DNA from: Deltaproteobacteria bacterium
GTDB lineage: Bacteria; Desulfobacterota; Desulfobacteria; Desulfobacterales; ETH-SRB1
Reading direction: 5' to 3'
Length of the DNA stretch: 64,000 nucleotides
Assembly: GCA_030272815.1 (NCBI GenBank)
Contig: JAJSZT010000009.1
Span: 21,855 to 85,854, forward strand
This document shows, in pieces, positions 18,201 through 26,330 of the stretch; positions within the stretch are counted from its first letter, which is position 1; each line of letters begins with the position of its first letter. The notes beneath the pieces were generated by a model, which made no database searches, was not told the DNA's origin, and worked only from the letters and a program-made list of their open reading frames with translations. The translations under genes and the position numbers were made by a program.

Positions 18201-20225
18201 ATGCACAGGGTATTGACAACCTGCTGTTTCTGCGCATGCGGATGCAATTTGTATCTTGAAGTCGAAAATGGAAAGATAGTCGGGGTGATTCCCAGCAGAG
18301 AGCACCCTGTTTCCCGCGGAAACCTGTGCGTCAAGGGATGGAACAGTTTTGAATTTGTTCTTCATAAAGAGCGCCTTCGCTTTCCATTGATTAGAAAAAA
18401 CGGGCGTCTTGAAAGGGCTGAATGGAATGAGGCTCTTGATCTGATTGCGGCAAAATTGACTCATATCAGGGACAAGTACGGACCAGATGCCCTGGGTGTG
18501 CTTTCATCTGCCAAGTGCACAAATGAGGAAAATTATCTATTAATGAAATTTGCCAGGGCAGTGTTAAAGACAAATAATGTTGATCACTGCGCCCGGCTTT
18601 GCCATTCCTCAAGCGTCATAGGATTAAACAATGCCTTTGGTTCCGGCGCCATGACGAATTCTATAGCGGAACTGGCAGGCGCCGAGGTGATTTTGGTAAC
18701 TGGTTCAAACACTACCGAACAACACCCCCAGATAGCGCGTTTTATATTTGACGCCCTGGACAGAGGCGCCAAACTGATTGTTATAGATCCCCGCCGCATT
18801 CCATTGAGCAGATTCGCACATATTTATCTTCAGCCGCGTCTTGGCACGGATGTACTCTGGCTGAAAGGGATGATGAAGATTATTTTTGAAGAAAAACTGT
18901 TTGATGATTCCTTTATAAGCATGCGTACAGAGAATTTCGATGCGTTCAGCAGGAATCTGGAGAATTTTGATCTCGATCATGTCGAGAAAGTCTGCGGTGT
19001 TTCTTTAGAAGGTCTCAGAAGGGCGGCCCGCATGTATGCCGGAGTTAAGCGCGCCATGATAATCTATTCAATGGGAATTACGCAGCATGTATCAGGGACG
19101 GATAATGTAGAATCCATAGCCAATCTGGCCATGCTGACCGGTCATGTTGAGCGGGAATTTACCGGTGTTGGACCTTTGCGCGGCCAGAATAATGTTCAGG
19201 GGGCATGCGATATGGGAGCATTGCCTGGAACTCTTTCGGGCTATCAGAATGTTGCTGACGAAGATATTAGAAAGAAATTTAAAAATTTGTGGAAGACAGA
19301 GCTTCCGACGTCAGCGGGGCTGACCAGTATTGAGATGCTTGATGGGAAGAGAATCCATGGCATGTTTGTCATGGGAGAAAATCCGGCCATGAGCCATCCC
19401 GATATTAACGAAATCAGAAAAGTTTTGAGCAGTATGGAATTCCTGGCAGTATCAGACATATTTCTGACTGAAACAGCGGAATATGCACATGTAGTATTGC
19501 CGGCAGCATCATTTGCTGAAAAAGATGGCACATTTACCAGTACTGAGCGCCGCATACAGAGGGTTCGCAAGGCGATTCAACCAGTCGGTTCCAGCAAACC
19601 TGACTGGCGAATCATATGTGAACTGTCCTCCCGAATGAATTATCCCATGGAATATGAATCTCCGGCTGAAATCATGGAGGAGATCGCAATGCTGACACCT
19701 CTTTACGGGGGAGTATATTACGACAGGCTGGAAGACAATTGGGGCCTTTTCTGGCCCTGCCCGCAAAGAGAACATCCAGGGACTCCTTTCTTGCACAAGG
19801 GCTCTTTTGCAAGGGGGAAAGGGCATTTTGAATGCATTGATTATCGACCTCCTGCAGAATTGCCTGACAGCGAATATCCCTTTTATCTTACTACAGGCAG
19901 AATGTACCAGCACTGGCATACTGGCAGTATGAGCATGAGAATTGTAACGCTTGCAAGGGAAATGCCCGAGGGAATTATTGAGATTAATCCTGCTGATGCG
20001 AAAGGCCTCGGAGTAGAGAACAGTGAGCTTGTTCGTGTGGTTTCAAGACGAGGGGCGGTTAAAGTGAAAGTGTATATAACAGATGATGTGCCGGAAAGAA
20101 CGCTTTTTATGCCATTTCACTTTAAGAAGTCACCTGCCAATATCCTTACCAATGCTGCGTTTGATCCAAAGGCAAAGATTCCGGAGTTTAAGGTTTGTGC
20201 GGTGAGAATAGAAAGGATAGAATAA
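18201..20225 (+). CDS. fdhA: Cysteine-type formate dehydrogenase catalytic subunit
   Basis: A 674-residue molybdenum/tungsten bis-MGD oxidoreductase. The N-terminal [4Fe-4S] site uses C8, C11, C15 and C43. The active-site segment DHCARLCHSS has Cys134 at the position of the selenocysteine in E. coli FdhF, followed by the conserved His, so it should be a non-seleno formate dehydrogenase. Molybdopterin-binding parts follow (VTGSNTTEQHP, IDPRR, GVGPLRGQNNVQGACDMG, and a C-terminal beta-barrel domain). There is no twin-arginine signal, so it should be cytoplasmic. Its stop overlaps the next start (TAATG). With the two downstream genes it probably forms a complex that links formate to NAD(P)H or ferredoxin. 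Other formate-dehydrogenase-like activities cannot be excluded. Confidence 0.9.
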   Translation: MHRVLTTCCFCACGCNLYLEVENGKIVGVIPSREHPVSRGNLCVKGWNSFEFVLHKERLRFPLIRKNGRLERAEWNEALDLIAAKLTHIRDKYGPDALGVLSSAKCTNEENYLLMKFARAVLKTNNVDHCARLCHSSSVIGLNNAFGSGAMTNSIAELAGAEVILVTGSNTTEQHPQIARFIFDALDRGAKLIVIDPRRIPLSRFAHIYLQPRLGTDVLWLKGMMKIIFEEKLFDDSFISMRTENFDAFSRNLENFDLDHVEKVCGVSLEGLRRAARMYAGVKRAMIIYSMGITQHVSGTDNVESIANLAMLTGHVEREFTGVGPLRGQNNVQGACDMGALPGTLSGYQNVADEDIRKKFKNLWKTELPTSAGLTSIEMLDGKRIHGMFVMGENPAMSHPDINEIRKVLSSMEFLAVSDIFLTETAEYAHVVLPAASFAEKDGTFTSTERRIQRVRKAIQPVGSSKPDWRIICELSSRMNYPMEYESPAEIMEEIAMLTPLYGGVYYDRLEDNWGLFWPCPQREHPGTPFLHKGSFARGKGHFECIDYRPPAELPDSEYPFYLTTGRMYQHWHTGSMSMRIVTLAREMPEGIIEINPADAKGLGVENSELVRVVSRRGAVKVKVYITDDVPERTLFMPFHFKKSPANILTNAAFDPKAKIPEFKVCAVRIERIE

Positions 20226-21493
20226 TGGTAGACAGGCTTATTTTAAATAAAGAACATCTAAAAAGTTTTTTGCGCAAGATCGGTAAAAAACATGAACTGA
20301 TCGCACCTGTTAAAAACACCAGCGGAGATACACTTCTCGAGGTTATCCATTCTGTGGATGAAGTTACTCTTGATCTTAAAACCAAGCCTGTAATGCCTCC
20401 CAAAAATTTCTTTTTACCACGCAGTGAGACCTTATTCAAATACCAGCGTAAAGGCGGGGAGTACAGGTTTGATGAGATGCTGGACGATACTCCAAGAATC
20501 TTATTCGGCTTACGTTCCTGCGATCTTTGGGGAATTCTTTTTCTGGATATGATATTTCAGGAAAACTTCAAAGACCGGTATTATTTGAACAGAAGAATTA
20601 ATACTGTCCTGATCAATATCGGATGTAATGAGCCCATGAAGAACTGTTTCTGCAGAAGCACAAAAAGCGGTCCTTTTTTGACACACGGATATGATCTGCA
20701 GCTTACGGATTTAGGAGACAGATTTTTTGTAGAAGTCGGGCGACCCAGGGGCAGGGAGCTTGTTGAAGAATGGAACTATTTTTTTTCTCCTGCGACTGAA
20801 AAAGACAGAGAACATCAATATGAGATGATTCTTGAGGCCGAGAGCAGATTTCATCAGATTGTTGATATGGATACGGCCGTATCCCGTCTTATGAATGACG
20901 AGGTGGACGAAACGCTCTGGGAAGAGCTGGGCAACCGGTGTCAGAACTGTGGCGGGTGCGCATATGTGTGTCCCACGTGTTATTGTTTTAATATTGTGGA
21001 TATACCTGTTTCTGAGACTGAAGGAGAAAGAAAAAGGATACAGGATTCATGTACATTCAGCGGATTTACCAGACTTGCGGGCGGTTATAATCCAAGGCAT
21101 GAGAGGAAACGCCGGATTCGCAGACGTTTTTATCATAAACTTTATTATGACAGCAAGAAACACCGCCGGCCAAGTTGCGTGGGATGCGGACGCTGCGTAG
21201 AAATATGTTTTGGCCGGGTTGACATGATCAATTTTATAAAAATGATTTGTGAGCATAAGGAGAAGAAATTAAGAGAGGATTCTTTAAGGCTGGGAGAGAT
21301 ACTTGTTGAAGCCGGGTTATTGAGCAGAGAGGAACTGAAGAAGGCACTTGAAAAGCAGGCCGGCACTGGCGAATCCCTTGGAGAACATCTGATAAATGAA
21401 GGAATAATAACAGGAGAGGGGGTGGCATGCGCTCTTGGATATCAGCTTAAGATTCCTGAAGATGCAGGAACAGGAGGCAGTGGTGGAAAATAG
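20225..21493 (+). CDS. AsrA/sulfhydrogenase-beta-like Fe-S subunit with a type II secretion E N-terminal-like tail
   Basis: 422 residues from the ATG at 20225, which overlaps the fdhA stop by one base. The body matches the beta subunit of sulfhydrogenases and anaerobic sulfite reductase AsrA: FGLRSCDLWGILFLD, then two ferredoxin sites (CQNCGGCAYVCPTC and CVGCGRCVEIC). These carry electrons between the flavin subunit and the catalytic subunit. The last ~65 residues are unusual: LGEILVEAGLLSREELKKAL and LGEHLINEGIITGEGVACAL form the helical repeat of the MshEN/GspE N-terminal fold, which is normally part of secretion ATPases or cyclic-di-GMP receptors. That fusion is seen directly in the frame; its role is unknown. 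Confidence 0.85.
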   Translation: MVDRLILNKEHLKSFLRKIGKKHELIAPVKNTSGDTLLEVIHSVDEVTLDLKTKPVMPPKNFFLPRSETLFKYQRKGGEYRFDEMLDDTPRILFGLRSCDLWGILFLDMIFQENFKDRYYLNRRINTVLINIGCNEPMKNCFCRSTKSGPFLTHGYDLQLTDLGDRFFVEVGRPRGRELVEEWNYFFSPATEKDREHQYEMILEAESRFHQIVDMDTAVSRLMNDEVDETLWEELGNRCQNCGGCAYVCPTCYCFNIVDIPVSETEGERKRIQDSCTFSGFTRLAGGYNPRHERKRRIRRRFYHKLYYDSKKHRRPSCVGCGRCVEICFGRVDMINFIKMICEHKEKKLREDSLRLGEILVEAGLLSREELKKALEKQAGTGESLGEHLINEGIITGEGVACALGYQLKIPEDAGTGGSGGK

Positions 21494-21506
21494 GGCTCAG
21501 ATATTA

Positions 21507-22346
21507 ATGCGAAAAATGGTAGCAAATGTATATTTGCCGCATGCTGTCAAAATCAAAGAGATAAAAGATGAAACCGCTGATATAAAGACATTTACACTTT
21601 ACTTTAAAGAAGAAGAATTGCGAAATAAATTTACATTCAGGCCTGGTCAGTTTGTTCTGGTTTCTGTATTTAATTGCGGAGAAGCTCCCTTTTCCATAAG
21701 TTCATCTCCGGAAGTTGCCGGAGAGTTTCAGTTGAGCATTAAGAAGGCAGGACTTTTGACAGGTGAGATAGATCGCTGCAAAGAAGGGGACGAGATCTGC
21801 GTGCGCGGACCTTATGGCAATGGTTTTCCTTTAGAACAGCTTTACGGCAAAAATCTTTTATTTGTCGGAGGGGGAATAGGGCTTGCACCGCTGCGGTCTT
21901 TAATCCAGTATGTTTTTGCAAAAAAATCTGATTTTGGCACAATAACCATACTTTACGGAGCAAGAACACCCGAAGATATTGTCTTTAAAGAAGATTTAGA
22001 CAATTGGAGCAGAGAAAACGATGCAGAAGTCCTGATTACCGTGGACAAAGGCAGCCCGGAGTGGAAGGGGAACACAGGACCTGTAACACATTTATGGGAA
22101 AAAATGGAAATATCTCCTTTAAACACAAAGGTTGTAATCTGCGGTCCTCCGGCAATGATTCCCTATGTGGTTTTTGACTTGCTCAAGATGGATTTTACTG
22201 AAGAAGATATTATCTCCACACTTGAAAGAAATATGAAATGCGGGGTGGGCAAGTGCGGTCATTGTACTCTGGGTAGCAAGTTTGCCTGTATTGACGGCCC
22301 TGTTTTTACGTATAAGGAGATGAAAGAAATTCCTTTTTTGATTTAA
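21507..22346 (+). CDS. AsrB/sulfhydrogenase-gamma-like FAD/NAD(P)H oxidoreductase
   Basis: About 279 residues of the ferredoxin-NADP reductase superfamily. The FAD-binding motif PFSISSSP, the NAD(P)-binding GGGIGLAPLRSLI, the CGPPAM motif and a C-terminal [2Fe-2S] site (CGVGKCGHC...C) follow the order of AsrB and sulfhydrogenase gamma subunits. It should exchange electrons between NAD(P)H and the Fe-S subunit. I place the start at the ATG at 21507, 13 bases after the previous stop; longer in-frame starts would overlap that gene. The last gene of the fdh operon, followed by short GTGAACCGTGAACTG-type repeats before the kinase-like gene. Confidence 0.87.
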   Translation: MRKMVANVYLPHAVKIKEIKDETADIKTFTLYFKEEELRNKFTFRPGQFVLVSVFNCGEAPFSISSSPEVAGEFQLSIKKAGLLTGEIDRCKEGDEICVRGPYGNGFPLEQLYGKNLLFVGGGIGLAPLRSLIQYVFAKKSDFGTITILYGARTPEDIVFKEDLDNWSRENDAEVLITVDKGSPEWKGNTGPVTHLWEKMEISPLNTKVVICGPPAMIPYVVFDLLKMDFTEEDIISTLERNMKCGVGKCGHCTLGSKFACIDGPVFTYKEMKEIPFLI

Positions 22347-22422
22347 TGTTCAGGGTTGAGGCTCAATATTCATTAAAAAACCGTGAACCGTGAACTGTGA
22401 ACTGTTACAGACAGAGGTATTT

Positions 22423-23430
22423 ATGGAAAAATCTATATCACAAGAGACTCTTCACCAAATGGTTGCGCGATGGGCATCATCTCGCCCGGAGAATTATCGG
22501 TTTAAAATTTATACAGACACCTCAGATTTTTTTCGTGTAGAATATGGAAGTGTGGTTGTTCTTAATGAAAGGCCATTTCTAATTCTGCATAATGCAAAGG
22601 AAGGACGTTTCGGGCTTGATGATGAGGAAAAATTTTGGGTGAAGCGGTCAATTGACTTGACTGATGGGAGCAGGAAGATCTTAAAGCTTGTTTTTCATGA
22701 AAAGTTTATGGCTAATATTGCGGGCATTGATTTTGAGTGCTTTAGAAGCCCCAGAAAAGAGGCGCGCATTTTAAAACTGGTAACTGGTCATAAAAGCTTC
22801 ATGCAGGGATATGCGGTAGAGGATGAAAAGGGAAATATTGTTAGAATATTAGACATAATTAATGGAAAAACTATCCATGATTATGTGCAAAATTTAATGC
22901 CCGATCATAAGACCTATTTTTATGAGCGGTTTCCGGACATTTTAAGTAAATATATTGAGTGTATTAAGGCTATTAAATTTCTACATGAAAATGGTGAGAA
23001 ACACGGTGATATTCGTAGAGATCATATTTTAATTGACAGGCACAGCGTAGATTTTCGCTGGATAGATTTTGACTATAATTACCGCCAGAGAGAGAATATA
23101 TATGGTTATGATCTCTTTGGTCTGGGTAATATTTTGATATTTCTGACAGGAATGGGCGACGTAATGATGACTGACCTTAAGAAACAAAACCATCCTGCTT
23201 TAAGTTTACTGACAGATGATGATGTTAATATTGTTTTTCACAATCGTGTGGCAAATTTAAAAAAGGTTTATCCCTATATACCTAAAACCCTTAACAGGGT
23301 GCTCATGCATTTTTCAAGTGGCGCCAACTGGTTCTATGATGATACCAAGCAGTTGCTGGAGGATTTAGAAGAGTTTACGTGCTCAATTAATAATACATTG
23401 CCAAAAACTTGCAAGGAGGAAAAAGCATGA
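22423..23430 (+). CDS. Protein-kinase-like protein
   Basis: 335 residues from the ATG at 22423, which has AGAGG just upstream. The second half keeps a kinase-like catalytic layout: HGDIRRDHILID as catalytic loop and WIDFDYNY in place of DFG, followed by a helical C-lobe (GYDLFGLGNILIFLTGMGD). There is no clear glycine-rich loop, and the Asn normally found in the catalytic loop is replaced by His, so activity is uncertain. It overlaps the following Usp gene by ATGA, suggesting shared regulation with a stress protein. The substrate and family name are not known to me. Confidence 0.65.
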   Translation: MEKSISQETLHQMVARWASSRPENYRFKIYTDTSDFFRVEYGSVVVLNERPFLILHNAKEGRFGLDDEEKFWVKRSIDLTDGSRKILKLVFHEKFMANIAGIDFECFRSPRKEARILKLVTGHKSFMQGYAVEDEKGNIVRILDIINGKTIHDYVQNLMPDHKTYFYERFPDILSKYIECIKAIKFLHENGEKHGDIRRDHILIDRHSVDFRWIDFDYNYRQRENIYGYDLFGLGNILIFLTGMGDVMMTDLKKQNHPALSLLTDDDVNIVFHNRVANLKKVYPYIPKTLNRVLMHFSSGANWFYDDTKQLLEDLEEFTCSINNTLPKTCKEEKA

Positions 23431-23894
23431 ATAAAGAGCTTGTTTTTAATAAGAACATTCTTATTGCAGTTGATGAGTCAGAGAATGCCCGTCGTGCGGT
23501 TTTATATGTGGCTCAACTTCTGGAAGGCGCAGAGGGCTTCAGTGTTACTATCCTGCATGTAATTAATGAACCGGAAGAAGATTACTTTCCTACAACAGAT
23601 GAAAAGGAGAAATGGCTCAGCCAGTATAAAAAGAAAGTTGATAAAATGCTTGAAGACTATCGTCAGATATTAATACAGCGAGGTTTTGATCGGAGCGCGG
23701 TTTCGGTTCGCTCTACCTTGCGCTACTGTCCATCCATGGCACAATGTATTCTGGAAGAAAGAGATGAGACAGAATACAGCACCGTAGTCGTTGGAAGACA
23801 AGGGCTTTCACGAAGCGAGGAATTCCTCTTTGGCAGTGTCTCCAGCAAGATCGTTAACTATGCGCGGAACTGTACGGTCTGGGTGGTTGAATAA
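23427..23894 (+). CDS. Universal stress protein (UspA family)
   Basis: 155 residues from the ATG at 23427, which has the strong ribosome-binding site AAGGAGG. Usp fold: ILIAVDESENARRAVLYVAQLL at the start, and the ATP-binding signature VVGRQGLSRSEEFLFGSVSSKIV at the end, of the G-x2-G-x9-G-S/T type. A cytoplasmic, probably ATP-binding stress protein. Translationally coupled to the kinase-like gene (ATGA) and followed directly by the Na/Pi transporter. Confidence 0.9.
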   Translation: MNKELVFNKNILIAVDESENARRAVLYVAQLLEGAEGFSVTILHVINEPEEDYFPTTDEKEKWLSQYKKKVDKMLEDYRQILIQRGFDRSAVSVRSTLRYCPSMAQCILEERDETEYSTVVVGRQGLSRSEEFLFGSVSSKIVNYARNCTVWVVE

Positions 23895-23922
23895 ATTGAC
23901 GGAATTAGGATTGCTCAACATA

Positions 23923-25527
23923 GTGTTCTCAATATTTGGAGGGCTTGCGCTGTTTTTATATGCAATAAAGCAGCTCAGCAATTCGCTTAAAAAGAGTGCC
24001 AGTTCTATTCTTTACAGAATGATAAACAAATTAACGGACAATCCTGTAAAAGGGATGATAGCTGGAACCCTGACAACATTTACCGTTCAATCTTCAAGCA
24101 TTACAGTAATAACTCTGTTAGGCCTTGTAAACAGCGGGATATTAAGATTCGACAATGCTCTGAACGTAATGCTCGGAAGCGAGATAGGAACAACTATAAC
24201 AGCGCAGATAGTAGCTGTTAAGGTCGGAAATTTATTTCTGCCAATAATGGCTGTGGGGTTTTTTCTGCGTTATTTTACAAAAAATACAAAGCTAAAAAGA
24301 ACAGGCGAGGTGGTTTTCAGCTTTGGGTTAATATTTTTGGCAATGCACTTAATGATTGAAGGAGTAAAACCGCTAAAAGACATACCTGAATTCATTAATA
24401 CTTTAAAAACATTCGGGAACATACCGATACTTGGAATAATATGGGGAGCGGTATTTACAGCAATTATACAATCCAGTTCTGCAACGACATGCCTGATAAT
24501 AGCAATGGGAATTGACGGCGCAATCAACCTGAAATCAGCAATAGCCTTAATATTTGGAGCTAATCTCGGGACATGTGCCCTTGAGCTCATTGCAGCTATT
24601 TCAACATCACCTGCAACAAAGAGGACTGCTTTATCGCAGGTAATGATAAATATAATTAGTATAATGATTTTTTATCCATTTATTTCCCAGTTTACTGACG
24701 TGGTTTTGCAAACTTCGACAAGTCTGGCAAGGCAAATAGCAAATGCACATACAATATTCAATGTCGCAGGATCGCTTATAATACTAATAATATTGAAACC
24801 GTTCAAAAAACTCATTACAATAATAATTCCGGAGGATACGAAGACACAGAAGCCCGAAACAATGATATTCGAAAATCGACTGCTTAACTTGCCATATTTT
24901 GCGATAGAACACGTTAAAAACAAGGTAAACACATTGGCAGACATAACAATGAGCATGATAAATCATTCAACAAAAGCATTCTTTGAACAAAAAGATGAGA
25001 GTGCGGATCAAGTATTCAAGCGGGAAGAAATAGTGGACGAGTTAACAATAAGGTGCCTTGATTACCTTCAAAATATAAAGAAACATCAGCTTGATATTAA
25101 AGCTGAAAAAATTAAACAAAACCTGCTTGATGCAACAATTGATATAGAAAGGGTAGCGGATCAGTGTGTAAATATTGCTGGATTTGCAAAGCAAAAAGTC
25201 AAATTTACAGAGAAACAGGAACAGAGGCTGAGAGAAGTATTTATGCTAACAAGAAAAACATTCATGCATGCTGTAGAAACGCTGAAAAAGCCCAGCAAAA
25301 GCAATTGTGAAATGACATTTAAGCTGGAAAATGAACTTGACTACAAGGAAAAACAGACAAGGGAACAATACCTGAAAGAAACAAAACAAGAAACACAGGA
25401 CTCAGTTCACAACTATATCTATGTGGAAACCCTGAGAAATTTAGAGAGAATAGGGGACCACGCCGATAATATAGCAGGATATTACTACCAGGCAAAATAT
25501 AAAGATTATCATTTGCTTCAGGTATAA
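23923..25527 (+). CDS. Na+/phosphate cotransporter with PhoU-like tail
   Basis: About 535-547 residues of the NptA/PNaS family. Two inverted membrane units carry the QSSS signatures (TVQSSSITVITLLGLV and IIQSSSATTCLI), and GSEIGTTITAQ and GANLGTCALE lie beside them. The C-terminal ~190 residues are a PhoU-type helical domain. It should bring in phosphate with sodium. The start is uncertain: TTG codons at 23887 and 23896 or the GTG at 23923 are possible; the GTG gives the usual FSIFGGLALFLYA beginning. It follows the Usp gene without a gap. Confidence 0.9.
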   Translation: MFSIFGGLALFLYAIKQLSNSLKKSASSILYRMINKLTDNPVKGMIAGTLTTFTVQSSSITVITLLGLVNSGILRFDNALNVMLGSEIGTTITAQIVAVKVGNLFLPIMAVGFFLRYFTKNTKLKRTGEVVFSFGLIFLAMHLMIEGVKPLKDIPEFINTLKTFGNIPILGIIWGAVFTAIIQSSSATTCLIIAMGIDGAINLKSAIALIFGANLGTCALELIAAISTSPATKRTALSQVMINIISIMIFYPFISQFTDVVLQTSTSLARQIANAHTIFNVAGSLIILIILKPFKKLITIIIPEDTKTQKPETMIFENRLLNLPYFAIEHVKNKVNTLADITMSMINHSTKAFFEQKDESADQVFKREEIVDELTIRCLDYLQNIKKHQLDIKAEKIKQNLLDATIDIERVADQCVNIAGFAKQKVKFTEKQEQRLREVFMLTRKTFMHAVETLKKPSKSNCEMTFKLENELDYKEKQTREQYLKETKQETQDSVHNYIYVETLRNLERIGDHADNIAGYYYQAKYKDYHLLQV

Positions 25528-25618
25528 TACAAACAGTTTCCTGTTTTGAATTCGATTACACCTGAAGCTCACCCGCAGCCGGTTAATGTTACATAAAAAT
25601 GAGTTTGTAAATTTCTGA

Positions 25619-26068
25619 TTATATTTTATGAGGATTCAAAAGAAGCACAGGTGCTGCAGATCCTTTAGCAACACGTTCAGCAACTGAGCCGAAAACAACT
25701 TTCTCCAACCCTTTCCTGCCATGAGTACCCAGAATTACTAAATCAACTCCTTCAGATTTGATATAATTTAGAATTTCTTCTGCAATGTCACCGGATAACA
25801 CTACGGCTTTTGTGTCAGGGAAAGCCTGAAAATGTTCTTCCTTGAATTCCTGAAGCCGCTTTTTTGCTCCTTCAATAACTTCATTTTCAAACCTGTCGAT
25901 TGAAGGGTGAGGAACATAAATACTTGTGAAATGGCCAAGAACACGACCTACAAATAAAAGGCAAATCTCTGATCCGAATTTTTCCGCCATTGTCAGTACA
26001 TAAGGTGCCAGTTTTGGTGAAGATTCAGACAGATCGACGGGGAATAAAATCTTTTTAAATTCCTTCAT
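25619..26068 (-). CDS. Universal stress protein (UspA family)
   Basis: 149 residues. ILFPVDLSESSPKLAPYVLTMA opens the fold and VILGTHGRKGLEKVVFGSVAERVAKGS is the complete ATP-binding signature. It is the last gene of a four-gene minus-strand operon; its ribosome-binding site GGAGGG lies inside the last codons of the preceding small protein, one base separating the genes. Probably a stress or energy-status protein. Confidence 0.92.
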   Translation of the reverse strand: MKEFKKILFPVDLSESSPKLAPYVLTMAEKFGSEICLLFVGRVLGHFTSIYVPHPSIDRFENEVIEGAKKRLQEFKEEHFQAFPDTKAVVLSGDIAEEILNYIKSEGVDLVILGTHGRKGLEKVVFGSVAERVAKGSAAPVLLLNPHKI

Positions 26069-26069
26069 G

Positions 26070-26330
26070 TTACCCTCCTTTTTTTGTCTTCATTTTTTCT
26101 TTGGGGATTCGATTGCCATCCAGACAATACTCTCTCCATGCACAATTAAATTGATCACAATCATTATGTCCCTTGCGGAAACAATCAACGTTATTTTCGG
26201 CACGCTGAATACTTCTAACAAGTTCGTTGATATCCAGGTAGTTGTTATTTTTCTTATCCTTATAGCTAATTGATGTCTTAGCTGTTTTTATGGGGTTTTT
26301 ATGGATATCTGTGTCGTTTTTATCAGCCAT
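26070..26330 (-). CDS. Small conserved cysteine protein
   Basis: 86 residues, hydrophilic. A central block, INELVRSIQRAENNVDCF, leads into four cysteines spaced C-x7-C-x4-C-x5-C (CFRKGHNDC, FNCAWREYC), which could bind a metal or an Fe-S cluster. I recall similar small proteins in deltaproteobacteria but no name. It overlaps the preceding gene by 8 bases and ends one base before the Usp start, so it is certainly part of the operon and likely real. Confidence 0.7.
   Translation of the reverse strand: MADKNDTDIHKNPIKTAKTSISYKDKKNNNYLDINELVRSIQRAENNVDCFRKGHNDCDQFNCAWREYCLDGNRIPKEKMKTKKGG

Noticed and set aside
18201..20225. Selenocysteine (in-frame TGA) in the formate dehydrogenase
   Set aside because: The active-site codon at 18600-18602 is TGC, so the enzyme is of the Cys type.
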